From positions 438,185-502,184 of the forward strand of contig JAEVLN010000018.1 of assembly GCA_018350325.1 (NCBI GenBank): a stretch of DNA of 64,000 bases, given 5' to 3'. Below are positions 14,001-23,766 of the stretch, piece by piece. This stretch comes from Globodera rostochiensis. Its lineage: Eukaryota > Nematoda > Chromadorea > Rhabditida > Heteroderidae. The notes beneath the pieces are model-generated. The model searched no databases, was not told the DNA's origin, and saw nothing but the letters and a program-made list of their open reading frames with translations. Within the stretch, counting starts at the first letter, position 1. Each line of letters opens with the position of its first letter. Position numbers and translations under genes: made by a program.

Positions 14001-14217
14001 TTTTGGGGAGGTTTTTCTCATCAGGTCCTGGCTTTCAAAATTTAATTTTTGAATTTTTTTTTATGATTTAAAATGTCTTCAATTTTTTAGCCCTTCAAAC
14101 CAGGAGTTGGTGGCACAGGCCCGGCTGTTCAGTCAACGGCAATTTCAGCGCCAACCCCTGCACCGTAACCAGCTCAGCAGCGGTGGCGGCTTGCACAAGA
14201 CGAGACGGAAATTCTGA
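2060..14217 (+). CDS. crb: Crumbs homologue (EGF/laminin-G transmembrane protein), 5' end outside window
   Basis: Crumbs is an apical polarity receptor of epithelia. Thirty-five exons keep phase throughout: 2060-2144, 2615-2740, 2790-2914, 3179-3358, 3556-3672, 3803-3918, 4406-4501, 4542-4598, 4721-4893, 4944-5010, 5268-5360, 5497-5719, 5874-5927, 5983-6159, 6407-6512, 6648-6793, 6840-6950, 7889-8005, 8129-8250, 8314-8440, 8500-8639, 8758-8908, 9179-9345, 9469-9734, 9786-9928, 9980-10050, 10295-10516, 10591-10752, 10802-11034, 12330-12445, 12537-12660, 13095-13225, 13376-13435, 13522-13664, 14091-14217. They give about 1557 residues: EGFs with an acidic linker, LamG1 (about 250-411), EGF, LamG2 (487-684, DDGKWHSVRI), EGFs, LamG3 (765-945), about 12 EGFs (two calcium-binding, DIDEC and DVDEC), a membrane span (1480-1503) and a 54-residue tail. 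The tail motif RRKRAFQGTYRSPSNQE matches the Crumbs FERM-binding site (KRATRGTYSPS), which decides the family. The ERLI PDZ ligand is absent; the protein ends KTRRKF. Introns after 6159, 6950 and 12660 start with GC. The acceptor before 10802 is not AG. The first exon found starts inside an EGF, so the signal peptide lies left of position 1. Confidence 0.9.
6210..6346. mobile_element. possible small inverted-repeat element
   Basis: It begins TAGGGTAATTC and ends GTACCCTA, with GGGTCCCG-type words inside. The flanking octamers (ACGTTAAT and CCTTAAAT) match only partly, so the ends are uncertain. It lies in the GC-AG intron of the Crumbs gene after 6159. Confidence 0.3.
6989..7844. mobile_element. 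hAT-like composite element, CTCGAGATC family
   Basis: The ends read TAGAGCCCGG and CCGGGCTCTA, with a perfect 8-bp duplication ATAATTAG (6981-6988 and 7845-7852). Both ends (6989-7165 and 7690-7844) are palindromic clusters of TCTCGAGATCTCG words. The core carries a SINE-like tail with the GC-rich palindrome (about 7327-7352) and a C-tract. It lies in the Crumbs intron that starts with GC at 6951. Confidence 0.85.
11043..12184. mobile_element. hAT-like composite element, GAACAGG family, copy 1
   Basis: The 17-bp inverted ends are CAGTGTTTTCCTGTTCC. The 8-bp duplication GTACCTTA lies at 11035-11042 and 12185-12192. Each end (11043-11198 and about 12018-12184) is a long palindrome of CCTGTT/GAACAGG words. 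Between them lie two tRNA-like segments (GTGGCGCAGTGGTTAAA at about 11270; GGTTCGAACCC at 11415) and a SINE tail with the GC-rich palindrome (11667-11693). A second copy with the same core lies at 39962-41609. The left target duplicate is the first eight bases of the Crumbs intron, including its GT donor. Confidence 0.92.
11371..11700 (+). repeat. tRNA-derived SINE-like unit
   Basis: The head TGGTGTGGTGTAATGGTGAG is followed by the B-box GGTTCGAACCCCC, then CTACTTTGTAAATGATTT. The tail has CTTAACAAATTAAGTC, TTTTCTCGGCGGCGCCTATC and a C-tract. It is cargo of the surrounding hAT-like element and is also present in that element's second copy. Confidence 0.6.
12678..12834. mobile_element. single-palindrome hAT-like element, GGGGATCCCC family
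   Basis: The 157-bp element has ends TAGGGTAGG and CCTACCCTA. It is filled with CCGGGGATCCCCGG words in both orientations. The flanking octamers ATAGGAGG and ATAGAAGG differ at one base. It lies 17 bp inside the GC-AG intron that follows exon 12537-12660. Confidence 0.75.
13736..13970. repeat. dispersed repeat, copy 1 (pair with 15383-15603)
   Basis: The segment starts with two tandem versions of CCCAGGGATGTCGAGAGTCTC. It continues with AACGACAACTCCCCCC, CGATATCCGACCTTTGACCC and GGGACTCCATTTTTTGAAAT. A very similar copy occurs downstream of the gene at 15383-15603. It sits in the last intron of the Crumbs gene. Confidence 0.7.
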
Positions 14218-14537
14218 TTTTTCTGTTTTCAATCGAAAAACCTGCGCAAACTTTTTTGAACCCTCAATGTACACGGGTGTTGCATTTTGTAAAAAATTAT
14301 TTAAATTTTTATAAAATGAACTTTTTTTTCGGATCGAACTGGGCAAACCACTCTGAACTGATCAGAGCTCATTATTTTTAAGTATTTTTTCATGTACGGA
14401 TGGTCGGACGGCAAATGGAGCTATGGGACTAAATAGCGTAAAGCTAAACAATATCAATATTAATGGCCAAAAACAAAAAATTGTCTGGGTCAGTTCTCGG
14501 GCAGATCTCGAGCATCAATCGCGGATGCGCCGCCGAC

Positions 14538-14639
14538 TCACAGGTAGCGCTCGCCCGAGCTGGGCAGCGCGGTGACGATTAGCTTGCTGACCATCTCCGG
14601 TTTCTGCGCGGCGCGCATTGCTGCCAGCACCCAAGCCAT
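14538..14639 (-). pseudogene. C-terminal relic of cysteine synthase
   Basis: On the minus strand an isolated open segment of 33 codons plus stop ends in PEMVSKLIVTALPSSGERYL. This matches the conserved C-terminus of O-acetylserine sulfhydrylase/cysteine synthase (family pattern: KLIVxxxPSxGERYLS). The reading frame starts AWVLAAMRAAQ and stops right after YL, so the usual Ser-Thr end is missing. No splice acceptor or other exon of the enzyme is visible on either side. The block is GC-rich compared with its surroundings, as expected of former coding DNA. I read it as a stranded last exon; a gene whose other exons lie in unrecognised sequence is less likely. Confidence 0.6.
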
Positions 14640-15382
14640 AAATTTAAACAAAAATTAAAACTGAGTGTTCGAAGGGGTTCGGGGAGCAACTAGAGTTTTA
14701 TCTAAAATGGCATCATTCCACCAAAATATTGAATAGATGATTAACCCGAAATGGCAGCACAAAAATTTTACACCAAGTTTTTAACGACTGTTGCGAATTT
14801 TCAACATAAAAGCACACATTTATTATCAAAAATACATTTTTAGATTGTATTTTATAATAATTTTCTTATTATATATTATTATTAGAGATCGGATCGTGCC
14901 AGGCCACGATTTTTCCGCGCCCGGTAGCCTTGGTCCGACTGATTTTGCAAAACCTGAACCCGGACTCCGTCCAGATTTCTTGACCCGGACCTTTGAGCTG
15001 TGAAAATCCGGATACCCAGGCCGGAGTTCGGAATAGAAAAAATTGGTTTATTTTTTCGAAAATTCTTTGTTAGCGAGCATTTTAATTAAAAAATATTTGA
15101 CAATTTATTTTTAATTTTTAAAAATAATTTAAAGTGATAAAGAAAAATTTTAAAAATGTGAAAAAAATGTATGCTTGCTTGAGGGTTCGAACCGTAACAT
15201 ATGTATAATCCAACAGGGAGGCGACCACTGCGCCATTTACAAGACGAATACTCCTCCTTCAAAGTCCATTCCTATTGCATTTTTTTCGCTTCTCAACGTT
15301 CGAATCTTTGCGGTTGTTGGACCTTTGTTCTTCTTCAAATGCCATTCCTTTCATTCTCTTTTACATTTAATTAATATTTTTT

Positions 15383-15603
15383 AGGCCCAGGGATGTCGAG
15401 AGTCTCGGTAACGGCTCAACTAAATTTTAAGTCTCGAATATCCAACTCGGCATCTTCAATAACGACAACTCCCCCCCCCCCCCTCCTCCTCGATATCCGA
15501 CCTTTGACCCCCGCCTGAAAGAAGGGACTCCATTTTTTGAAATATATTTTTTAATTTAGACAACAATTTTTTTCTGCAGGATTTAATTTTTTTTGGGAGG
15601 TGC
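15383..15603. repeat. dispersed repeat, copy 2 (pair with 13736-13970)
   Basis: It starts GGCCCAGGGATGTCGAGAGT and follows the same order of blocks as the copy in the last Crumbs intron, with small indels in the C-tract. The two are in the same orientation about 1.6 kb apart. Confidence 0.7.
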
Positions 15604-16693
15604 TAAAAAGTCGCCCTAATTCAAAAAAAAAATATGTTAAAACATAAAGAATCCGGGCCGTAGTTATGACTCACCGCGCCAAACTGGCCCGAAAATTGCG
15701 ATTTTTACACATTTTAAGCTATAACTTTTTACAGAAAAGACGAATACTAAGCTTTTGCTTGATCAAAGGTTCAGCATACTGAGAGTTTGTATGATATCAA
15801 TTTGTTTGATTTTCTTTACTAATAACTAAACCCCGGATCCGAATTCGAACAATTTTTCAAAAACTCAAATAATTTGGTCTCAAAATCATTCTAAAAGCAT
15901 AAAATTACATCGAAGACAAGAATGGTCGAATTCATTCGTTTTGGATGATTTTGAGGCCAAAATTGATTTTTGAAAAATTGTTCGAATTCGGGTCCGGCGC
16001 TTGGAATTCATTGAAACGGATGTCATTGTTCCCTGTTCGGGACGGGACTCAATTGACCGCTTCATGTTATCCCTTTTGTTTTCCCCATATTTTTCGCCCA
16101 CAAATACATATACCTTACTCTTTGACTAGAGCCCGGACAGGACCGGAGTCCGGACAGGATTTTCCAGGACTCCTGATCCGGAATCCTGGTATTTTCGACA
16201 AAGCACCAGGATCAGGATATCCTGAAAACAGGATTTTTAATCCTGGTAAATCCTGATCCTGATTTTCGTCACAGCTTTTAGAAAACGAATATGATTTAAG
16301 GTTTTGGTTATAGCATCAGAGTAGTAGGTCAACGGTAACCGTTTCCGTTTTATGTTATTTGAGAAAATTAGTGTTGAAGAAGATGATTTTTGGCTGGGAA
16401 ATTGCAAAATTAAGCATTTGAAGATAATTTTTTGAAAAAATGATTAGAAGGTAAAATGAATACGAACCCGTGGTCAAACTGAGTGGGAACAAAACGATAC
16501 CCACCCCAGCCCAGGAGTAGCTCATAACACTTGCTTCAAAGTGGTTTCCGCCAGAAAACGGATTTGTGCTTTAGGCTTAGAGTGGAGTCGAATGATATAC
16601 AATTTGTCCCTTTTGGTGGTACACATTCTACAATTTAGCGAGGATTTATTTATTTTTTAATTTTGCTTTCTTAGATTCTATTATAATAACATC

Positions 16694-19600
16694 ATGGCAA
16701 CTGATGCCAAAGACGATGAGCTGAAAGAGAATATTGTCGTTGATGTAAAAAATACAACTGAAGAAAATGACTCTGAACCGGAAGAAAACGAGACTCAAGA
16801 AACGGAGTCGGAATCGGGGCAACAAAATCCAGGGGATGGACGGTCAAGGTTAGATTATGATGAAAAGCTACAAAAACGAATTTAACACCTTGATGTCTGA
16901 AGAAGTCGAAATCAATTCATTTGAGCGATTTTTAGCATTAGAAAATTCGATTTATGGAATTTTACTAAGTTGTCTTAGTGGTAAAGCTCATATTCTTGCT
17001 TTTCGATTTCGAAATCGGCCGAAATAAACAAATTCGAAAACTGATTACATAACGTATTTCCGGCATATTTTCAGATTTTTTTCACTCACTCAAGTCTCCG
17101 TCAAAATCAACGAGCTTTGGTCGACGGCGAAAGAACGGGTCTTCGGGGAAGACTATTGGATTCCAAGGTTTGCTGCTTGTTTTATGGGAATTTTCGTGAA
17201 TGTTGACCCCGCTCAACAAAAATGGGGTAGAATATCGACTCGTTAGCCCACCTCCCCCCCCCCCCCCAAACTCGTCAACCATCAACTCCTTACCCACCTA
17301 AGGCTCGTTACCTTGTCTTTTAGATGGCTTTCTATAAAAATAGTAAATACCTCAAAAGAACGTACCACAAAACTCGTGCGTAAAACACGAATCCAAGTTC
17401 CGTGTTTGCGTATGTCGAACCACAGACCTGAATTCGGGTTTGGTGAGTGATGGCGAGTTGATGGTCAAGGGCGGAGCCAGGAATTTTTTTCGGGGGGGGG
17501 GCCCCGATCCAAAAGTCGATTCTTAGGGGTGTATTTTTTGAAAATCAAAAAAAGTCGATTCTCAGGGGTGTATTTTTGGTCCAAAAATTACAAAATTTTG
17601 AAAAACAAATGGTCCCCCTTTGGTTTTCTTTCTCTCAAAAAAATTTTGGGGGGGGGGCCGGGCCCCGAGGGCTCCGCCCATGTTGATGGTTAAAGAGTTG
17701 GGGGGGGGGGTAAGAATCGATAGCCTTCCAAAAATGACCAAACTCATTTCGAAACATCTCTGCTGAAATTAATTTGGAATTTTGGATATTTTTTTACTGG
17801 CTTCTCACGACGGTACTTTTTTTATTTTTTAGTGATCCCTTTGAAGTCGTGGACTTCCGTCCGGATTTGCTTGCCTCGCACAAAATAGTCTATCCGGAGG
17901 ACACCGGTGGAAGCTTGCCATCACTCGTCGTTGTGCAAGGCTCCATCAAGAACGAGCAGTCCATGGCGCTCAACCACGTCGTCTACACGGTTGAAGGGGA
18001 AAGCGGCCAGAAACGAACATTCACCATTTTCAGGTTCAATATATTTGTTTGGCAACGGTTCCAACTTTTTTGAATTTTCTTAAACGATAACAAAAACGAC
18101 AATTTTTCCCATTTTCAGGTCACAAAATCTTGAAGAAGCGCTAGACATTTGCAGGCGGTATGAAGAATGCCGTGTGCTCTTTCGATCGTCAGGTTTTTTT
18201 TTCGTTTTTTCAAGTGGAATGATTGGTTGGACCTAAAAAAATATAATTTAACGATTTTGCCATGAAAAATATATTTGTTTTTTAGATCAAAAGAAGGATA
18301 TGCGGAAACTGATCTGGGATGTCACGTTTGTGGTATGAAATTGAATGTCGTATCATAGTGGATCAGATTCTAAAATTGACAGAAACAAAACTTATTTGGC
18401 TTAGAAATTCAAATTTTTTTTAAATCTAGAAAACATTTTTTAGTTGTTTTTTTCTGTTGAAAATATTGTAGCGTGTGGAAAAATTGTGACTCTTTCTTTA
18501 AAATTGTTAGATGAAAGAGCATCCGCTGTGGCGCATGGCGCACATCGCAATTCTGTGCCAACGCGTCGACATTTTCACGGACGACGGCTTAGCCTACCTG
18601 CAGCAGTTTGAATACTCCGTCAACGACGTGGTCCATGTTGCCTGCTCCCCGGAGGGCATCTACCCGTTGATGCTCGCCATTCAGACCAACCAGGAGTCCA
18701 TTGTGCGATTCTTGCTCAAGCACGGTGCAGATCTGTCTGCGCGTGACCCCGTGGGCAACAATGCGGTGCTTATTCGAATTTTTTTTTATTGTTAAATTTT
18801 ACAGAAAGTTAAATTTATAAAAATTTTCTCAATTTGGTGCATCACTCACTATTTCAGATTCATTACGCTGCACTGGTCTCTTCGCAAATGCTGGAAACTC
18901 TGCTCGAGCACGAGGCAGCGAAGGCTTTGATCAATTCAAGGAACAATGTCGGCGAAACACCGTCAATGGTCGCGCTTCGGGCGGTGAACCCGCTGTGCAT
19001 GAAGACGCTGTTCAACTTCGGTGGCGAATTGCTGTACAAGTCGACAGACAAAAATTTGCTCTTCGAACTGATTCAGTCTAACAAAGGAAACACACCAGAG
19101 TGAGTCGAATTGTTAGATTTTATGCGCAAAATTGTTCTTTTTCACTTTTCAGTGCAATCCGTGTACTGCTAGAAAAATCGCCGAGTTTGCTCAACGAACG
19201 GGATATCACCAATGGGAACACGGTAAAAATGAAAATCGTTTGTTAATTTTTATGGCAAAATTTGTTGATTCTAATTTTTTTTTGTTCAAAAAAAATATAT
19301 TTGGTTTTTAGTGTTTGCATGCAGCCAATCAAAAGACCTCGCTGATGAGCTTGCTTCACTTGAAGCACAAAGAGATGGACCTGAACGCCAAGAACAAGGC
19401 CGGCTTCACACCGCTTCATCAGTTCGTGATCCGCGAAGATATCGGTTTGTGTTCAATTTGTTCCTTAATTTTTACTTTTTAAAAATTTCTGGCTTTTGGG
19501 GAACTTGTTGTTTGGATGCAGCCCCCTAAAGCAACACACTGATGGTTGTTTTATTTTTTGTTTATTTTTTTCAGGCATGGTGATGTGTCTCCTGTCCTAC

Positions 19601-22574
19601 GGCGCCGGGCTGGACGAGCGAGCGGACAGTGGCAAAATGACGGCATTGCATTTTGCTGTGTCAAAGCGAAATTTGCAAATCACGCGCTTTCTGCTCTGCC
19701 TCGGCGCCGACCCGAACTTGGCAAATGCGCATGGCGATACACCGCGGCATTTGGCCGCCAAGCTGAACGAGTAATAGGACGGCGAGATGGGGGGGGGGAG
19801 AATATCCATGGAAGAATTTTTTTAGGAAAATCGATGTTTTTCAATTTTTTTTGGGTTTTACAAGACTGGATAAAAAGAGGGGAAATAGGCTGTAAACAAA
19901 ATTTATATAATTATTTTTAGGGTGGAATTGTTGAAAAGTTTGATCATCTGCGAGGCTCGTCGTTGTCCGCTCACCAAGGTAAACAATTAGAATAACTTAC
20001 AATTTGCTAATTAAATACTTTTTTATTCATGCTCTCAAAATGATTCGGTGTGTTGAATTCTCTGTAAAATTAAGGTCGGCTGTGTGTCGGGCTGTGTCAA
20101 CGAAAAGGCGCTGCACAAGCTGAAGAACCCAAGCTCAATACCCGCAATGGCTTTGCCGTCGTCGTCGTCGTCCAATACAACAACAAAGAACAGCGCCGCC
20201 GGCGGCGGCTACACGTCGGTGATGTTGGAAGACTTTGAGAAACGAAAGTTCGACAAGGAGGAATACCGGTTCAACAAACTGTTGGACCTTGAACACAATG
20301 TGAGTGAGGAGGAACTTTTTTTATACCAAAAAAATTTTTTAACTTCAAGGCGGGATTTGCCATTTTTAGTTACTAGTATTCTTAATAAAATTTGAATTAT
20401 TACAAAATAAAGCGCAGAAAAACGGCATATGTATGCCAAAAAAACTTTCTGACAATTATTTTTTCAGGCGATCTACGACGAAATCTTCAAAAAATTGACG
20501 GACTTGGGCACAGAGGGGAACGCGGTCGATCACAATTTCATCAATGTGCTGTCGTTGGATGGCGGCGGCATCCGCGGACTGGTGATCTTGCAGGTATTAT
20601 TCCCAATTTTGGGTCTCATTCGAAATTATTTTTAACGCTTTTTAATATATATATATATATAAGTAATGACTGCGCGATTTGACAATTTTTTATTTAAAAT
20701 AGATCCAATTTTTCTTCAAAAATCTAGATCCTGGTGTGTATTGAGCGCATTCTGCGGGAGCCAATCTTCCCGTACTTTGATTGGGTCGCGGGCACATCAA
20801 CCGGCGCATTGATCAGCGCCGGGCTGACAATGGGCCAAAGCCTGCGCGAAATTCAGCGGGTTAGTGTGTCAGCCTTTTTTTTATTATTATTTTAAAATTG
20901 GCAAATATTCTACAAAATTTTTGAACACGTTCAGCTCTACTTGCGCTTCAAGGACTTGGTATTCGACAACAGACGACCGCACAACACGCGAGTGCTCGAG
21001 CTGTTCATTCGCAATGAGCTGGGATCCGAGACAAAATTCTCCGACCTCAAGTGCCCAATGTAGGTTAAACCGACATTTAATTTTTGTTTTTAAAACTTGG
21101 ACCAGGGTGAAAAGCTTACTAATTTTTTCTGAAAAATTTGTGCACAATTTTTACATTCATTCACCACACAGGATTCTGTTCACCACAACTCGCGCCGACT
21201 TTTTCCCGGTTCAGCTGGAGCTGATGCGCAACTACAAACTGCCGACAAATGATGAGGAGAATGAGGAGCTTGGCTACACAACACCTGAAGATTTGTTGCT
21301 TTGGAAGGTGTTGAGGCGTACATCGGCAGGCAAAAAAATTTTCTTTTTTTTTTGTTTTCCATTAAACATTTAAATTTATTCAAATTTTAGCTCCAACCTA
21401 CTTTGCCAGTGTTGACAACAAATACATGGATGGAGGTGCAGAACACTTTTTTTGTTTTGTTTGTTTGTCGTTAAAATTGTGAAAAAATGAGTCGTTTTTT
21501 CTGAGAATTTTTTAATCGAAATTATCTAATTTTTTTTTTTTAATTGTTTAATCGGAAATTTCAGGCATAATTGCGAACAACCCGACTTTGGAACTGCTCC
21601 AGGAAGTCCAGTTCTGGAATAGCTTTAACCGATACAAGGTGAGTTGTTTGGGTATTTTTCCAGATTTTAATAACTTGTCACCAAAAAAAAAAATAATTTT
21701 AATAATGTTATAAAACAACAGGAAAATTTGCATGCATTTTTGTGGTTGTTGCTAATTTTTATTTTATTTTTTCAGAATTTGCCCAATTTAGTGAACATTG
21801 GGTGCGTGTTAAGCATTGGCACCGGTGCCATACCGCCGAGTCCATTGGAGGTTTGTTTAAAATTCATAGTTTAAAAAAACCCAATTTATTTAAATACTAA
21901 TTTTGAATTGTAGCCCACCTATCTGGAATTTGCGCAAAATTGGGCAACTCAGCCAATCACGTCATTCAATGTTGCGCTGACCATTGGGTCTATTCTGGTT
22001 GATCAGGTGGGTGGAGAACTCCGTGCACATTGATCATAATGATTTTTTGGGGATTAAAATTGATTTTTTCAAATAATATTCACCCCCCACAGGTCACCGC
22101 CACCGAGGGTGTGCCCGTGCTGAGAGCGGGATCGTTTTGTCTGCAGGCGCGGGCGCCGTTCTTCCGTCTGAGCGCGCCGCTGTTCAAAAATATTGAGATG
22201 GACGCGAAGGACGACGCGGACACGGCGCGCATGATGTGGAACTGCATGGTATGCACTTAAATTTTTTCCGCTAAATACATCATATATTGTGTACCTTTTT
22301 GCAAATAACCAACTCTCATGTTCCACCCCTTTTTTTTAAGGAGTACATGTACAAGCACCGGGACTATGTGGAGAAGCTGTGTGCATTGCTCAAACGCGTT
22401 GGTCACGCGTGCCATCGACGCCACATGTTCAAGCAGTTCGGCGCCCAGACACAGCATGATCAGCAAACGCAGACATCACGTTCGTCAAGTCCGGCGGCGG
22501 AATTGCTCAAGATGTTGAACATGGACAACATCCGCAACGAGCAAGAACGGAAGGATGATGAAGGGAACCAGTAG
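16694..22574 (+). CDS. calcium-independent phospholipase A2 (group VI, ankyrin + patatin)
   Basis: The enzyme hydrolyses sn-2 acyl chains of phospholipids. Twenty-two exons in phase encode 988 residues: 16694-16848, 17075-17167, 17833-18033, 18119-18192, 18286-18332, 18511-18765, 18858-19099, 19153-19222, 19312-19444, 19575-19770, 19921-19978, 20075-20299, 20468-20593, 20728-20859, 20935-21059, 21172-21329, 21391-21435, 21565-21638, 21776-21850, 21914-22006, 22093-22248, 22341-22574. An acidic Glu-rich N-terminus (1-50) precedes the family's N-terminal region and ankyrin repeats (about 190-505, e.g. [16 protein letters not shown]). The patatin domain shows GGGIRG (615-620), the nucleophile elbow GTSTG (647-651, Ser649) and DGG with the dyad Asp (Asp777). 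Human iPLA2-beta is about 806 residues; the excess is in the N-terminus and a Ser/Asn-rich linker (about 520-560). A TTTCTTAG acceptor 20 bp before the ATG suggests trans-splicing. The intron after 21329 starts with GC. All catalytic motifs are intact. Confidence 0.94.
17466..17682. mobile_element. hAT-like miniature element, GGCGGAGCC ends
   Basis: The ends are CAAGGGCGGAGCC and GGCTCCGCCCATG. The perfect 8-bp duplication TTGATGGT lies at 17458-17465 and 17683-17690. The interior has G-tracts and two copies of AAAGTCGATTCT followed by GGGGTGTATTTTT. A related sequence occurs at 26144-26200 and 26624-26700. It lies in the second intron of the phospholipase gene. Confidence 0.85.
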
Positions 22575-23766
22575 GATGAGGAAGGACAAAGAATGTGATT
22601 TGTAATTATCAGAATTTTATTTTTCTTTTCACTTATTCCCAAACGAACATTACTTTGTGCATGCAATTTTTTTTGCCTTTCATTCCGTTCCGTTTTTATT
22701 ACATCATGAAAACCTTGGCAGAATGCGAAATGTTTTTTTTTGATTCGAATTTGGTTTCATCGAAATTCCTAAAACTTTTTGCGGTCTGAAAAATAAAACA
22801 CCTTTCCATCATTCTGCCTTGGCCTCTTTGACCTATTTGTGATTTTTGTTTTGTTTTTTTCATATATAATCCATATTCTATCCACGCATCTCAATGTCCA
22901 ATGGCTTTACAAATGATTCCACCTTGTGCTTTTTATGGTAACAATACATTAAACAACGACGCGCATTCTCGACTTTTGACCGAATACAACACACAATCCT
23001 CAACTCTTTTATTAAAATGAATATTGATTGATTGTTTTGAGCTTATTGAAAATCGTCCTGTGCTCATACGTATCGTATGATAAAGTTTAATAAATAAATA
23101 CTATCATATTGCGTATAGGTACATATGTTACACATTTACCTATACATACAAATGTGAATATTCAATAATTAAAAATAATCAAAGACCGCATTACATACAT
23201 ACATATATATATGTATGTTTTGGATGCGATACCATTTTAAAATTTAAATTACAAAAATGTCAATTCTATTCTTTATAGGACGCTTTAGGCTGGGCCCGGG
23301 CGATTTGGCCCAGGACGGTTGGTTAAATTCCGTTTATACAAAATGCTCTATGGAAGTTATAATGAGCTGAATCTACTTATGTAGTTCTTGCGATCCCAAC
23401 GTCGGGTTGAGTTTCTGGGGGCGGAAACATTTAACCAATTGTCGGGTCGCAACTAGGGTTGTCGGTTCCGAACCGAACCGTAGAACCGCGATTTTTTAGG
23501 AAGAAAGAATTCCCAGGAACCGACAACCCTAGTCGCAACCCCTAACTTGAATGCTCTTCAAGAAAAAAAAGTTGTAAAACTTGTGCATTTATTTAGTTCG
23601 GGAGGCCGTTTCAGACAACAAAAAATGTATTTGCAAGGAGCCTAAGGCCTGATCAAAATATTTTGTGTAGTTAAAAAACATTTCATTTCATATTTTTTGA
23701 GCTTATTAATGTGTAGTTATTAAAAAACATTTCACTTCATAATATTTTTGAGCTTATCAATAATCA
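22575..23766. other. intergenic region, phospholipase to ECHDC3-like gene
   Basis: About 1.2 kb of AT-rich spacer. It holds an AATAAA motif at about 22790 that could end the phospholipase transcript, a short ACATACATACATATATAT microsatellite near 23190, and a 78-bp palindromic element. There is no coding signal. Confidence 0.6.
23454..23531. mobile_element. 78-bp single-palindrome hAT-like element
   Basis: The ends are TAGGGTTGTCGGTTCC and its exact complement. The perfect 8-bp duplication GTCGCAAC lies at 23446-23453 and 23532-23539. The interior is CCGAACCG-type words only. Confidence 0.88.

Larger units (their letters stand above)
14218..16693. other. intergenic region between Crumbs and phospholipase genes
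   Basis: About 2.5 kb without an intact gene. It holds a cysteine synthase relic (14538-14639), an unbounded end of the TAGAG type at about 14884 (TAGAGATCGGATCG), a B-box-like minus-strand sequence near 15185, the second copy of the 13736 repeat (15383-15603), and a truncated CAGGAT-family palindrome starting TAGAGCCCGGACAGGACC at about 16126. The rest is AT-rich with nothing recognisable. Confidence 0.7.

Noticed and set aside
16126..16270. A complete CAGGAT-family element
   Set aside because: The left end TAGAGCCCGGAC is clear, but no matching right end or target duplication was found; it is probably truncated.
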